Made by a program: the position numbers and the translations under genes. Positions 62,764 to 64,000 of a stretch of DNA of 64,000 bases are shown here, one piece after another; position 1 is the stretch's first letter, and every line of letters starts with the position of its first letter. The notes below the pieces were generated by a model. The model made no database searches. It was not told the DNA's origin and worked only from the letters and a program-made list of their open reading frames with translations. The stretch covers positions 129,516 through 193,515 of the forward strand of contig NZ_JBHTDD010000011.1 in NCBI RefSeq assembly GCF_042666615.1, written 5' to 3'. Source of the stretch: KBS50 sp042666615. Its GTDB lineage: Bacteria > Actinomycetota > Actinomycetes > Mycobacteriales > Micromonosporaceae.

Positions 62764-64000
62764 ATGACCGACCTGATCCGTTCGAGTGGACCACCCGTAC
62801 GGACCCACCGGACCCAGCTGATGCACCTGATCATCGCCCTACTGGCGGCCGGCCTGCTAACCGCCGGTCTGGCGGTGGTGCTCACCAGCCCGGCGAGTGC
62901 CGGGACGACGTTGGGTACCTCCGCGGCCGAGAAGGGCCGTTACTTCGGTGCCGCGGTCGCCGCCGGGAAACTCGGCGACAGCCAGTACGTCACCATCCTC
63001 AACCGCGAGTTCAACTCGGTCGTCGCCGAAAACGAGATGAAGTGGGACGCCACCGAACCCCAACAAAACAACTTCACCTTCGGCAACGCCGACCGCATCG
63101 TCAACCACGCCCGAAGCCAGGGCATGTCGGTGCGCGGGCACACCCTGCTCTGGCACGCGCAACAACCCGGCTGGGCGCAGAACCTCTCCGGCTCCGCCCT
63201 GCGCAACGCCGCCATCAACCACGTCACCCGCGTCGCCACCTACTACCGCGGGAAGATCCATTCCTGGGACGTGGTAAACGAAGCGTTCGCCGACGGCGGC
63301 AGCGGCGGTCGCCGCGACTCCAACCTGCAACGTACCGGCAACGACTGGATCGAGGCCGCGTTCCGCGCCGCAGACAGCGCCGACCCCGGCGCCCGCCTGT
63401 GCTACAACGACTACAACACCGACGGCATCAACGCCAAATCCACAGGCATCTACAACATGGTCCGCGACTTCAAAACCCGCGGCGTGCCGATCGACTGCGT
63501 CGGCTTCCAATCGCATCTGGGCACCACCGTGCCCGGTGACTACCAGGCCAACCTGCAGCGCTTCGCCGATCTGGGCGTCGACGTCCAGATCACCGAACTC
63601 GACATCGCCCAAGGCTCCAACCAGGCCAACGCCTACGCCCAGGTCACCCGCGCCTGCCTGGCCGTGTCCCGATGCACGGGCATCACCACCTGGGGCGTCC
63701 GCGACAGCGACTCCTGGCGCGGCTCGGACAACCCCCTGCTGTTCGACCGCTCCGGCAACAAGAAACCCGCCTACACCGCCGTCCTCGACGCTCTCAACGC
63801 CGGGTCGGGCGGGCCCACCCCGGGGGGACCGGTGGACACCAACGCCTGGTACGTGCTGGTCAACCGCAACAGCGGCAAGGCCCTTGACCTGTACGCCTCG
63901 GCTACCAACGACGGGGCGCGGATCACCCAGTGGACGCGGAACAACGGGGCGAACCAGCAGTGGCAGTTCGTGGATTCCGGTGGTGGCTACTACCGGCTGA
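62764..64000 (+). CDS. Secreted GH10 endo-xylanase with C-terminal ricin-type CBM13, runs off the window
   Basis: ATG 62764 opens a frame that stays open to the last base. A signal peptide (LIIALLAAGLLTAGLAVVL, cut after PASA) leads to a GH10 barrel: YFGAAVAAGKLGD, NEMKWDATEPQQNNFTF, RGHTLLWHAQQP, the acid/base Glu173 in WDVVNEAF and the nucleophile Glu278 in VQITELDI, then TWGVRDSDSWRG. After a Gly/Pro linker a CBM13 begins (YVLVNRNSGKALDLYA; TQWTRNNGANQQWQF) and is cut by the window edge. It hydrolyses xylan. The frame is easily missed because it has no stop here. Confidence 0.95.
   Translation, partial: MTDLIRSSGPPVRTHRTQLMHLIIALLAAGLLTAGLAVVLTSPASAGTTLGTSAAEKGRYFGAAVAAGKLGDSQYVTILNREFNSVVAENEMKWDATEPQQNNFTFGNADRIVNHARSQGMSVRGHTLLWHAQQPGWAQNLSGSALRNAAINHVTRVATYYRGKIHSWDVVNEAFADGGSGGRRDSNLQRTGNDWIEAAFRAADSADPGARLCYNDYNTDGINAKSTGIYNMVRDFKTRGVPIDCVGFQSHLGTTVPGDYQANLQRFADLGVDVQITELDIAQGSNQANAYAQVTRACLAVSRCTGITTWGVRDSDSWRGSDNPLLFDRSGNKKPAYTAVLDALNAGSGGPTPGGPVDTNAWYVLVNRNSGKALDLYASATNDGARITQWTRNNGANQQWQFVDSGGGYYRL

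Overview
The window is high-GC actinobacterial DNA, most likely Micromonosporaceae (Micromonospora or a close relative). The grounds are heavy G/C third positions, many GTG starts and ATGA/GTGA overlaps, a mycothiol-type maleylpyruvate isomerase relative, HrdB-like promoters with very short leaders, CBM2-bearing plant-polymer hydrolases and an ectABCD operon. No rRNA, tRNA, integrase, transposase or CRISPR array was found. All functions below come from reading the sequence; no database search was possible.

1-7.6 kb: arsenic locus 1. A minus-strand operon runs ArsR/phosphatase fusion, ArsC with a helical N-domain, ACR3 arsenite permease, ArsC. A divergent plus-strand cassette encodes a small protein with four Cys-Cys pairs, an M28 peptidase and a flavoprotein whose tail also ends in a Cys-Cys pair. 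It is flanked by remnants: an ArsO-like C-terminal piece, the first codons of an arsR and the N-terminus of an MFS gene. 7.6-9.2 kb: MFS drug exporter with a divergent MerR regulator. 9.3-19.3 kb: a probable metal (zinc) starvation island. It holds a FecCD-type ABC importer, an MFS exporter, a broken L32 paralogue, a methyltransferase carrying a Pro-Val-Ala repeat, a fused remnant of a UPF0718/DUF1980 pair, a small conserved protein, an LLM flavin oxidoreductase and a CooC-like ATPase. Three Zur/Fur-like 19-bp boxes sit at its promoters.

19.4-37.3 kb: mixed chromosomal genes: a two-component system, an ABC-2-like membrane protein, TrmO, an AlkZ-type glycosylase homologue, a cyclase, an oxidase, two large MFS exporters, an aldo/keto reductase and an EamA/TetR pair. 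37.3-40.1 kb: arsenic locus 2 (two ArsR, an ArsN-type acetyltransferase, a complete MFS). It shares operators with locus 1 and has intact versions of genes that survive in locus 1 only as stubs. 40.1-45 kb: a double GNAT protein, a PLD-like membrane protein, a PrfH-RtcB RNA repair/ribosome rescue pair and a toxin-antitoxin pair. 45-50.4 kb: FurA-KatG, a second HTH_42 protein and an M23 peptidase. 50.5-53.7 kb: ectABCD. 53.8-64 kb: carbohydrate-active enzymes (GHL10-type hydrolase, CBM2 rhamnogalacturonan lyase, CBM2 arabinofuranosidase-like enzyme, GH10 xylanase running off the end), with pyridoxal kinase, DoxX and thioesterase genes between them.

A striking property of the window is the number of genes broken by one single-base indel while the rest of the protein stays well conserved (acr3, arsC, L32, the isomerase-like gene, tetR, the PLD-like gene, rtcB). 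Either this assembly carries indel errors or several modules are recent pseudogenes; re-sequencing would decide.
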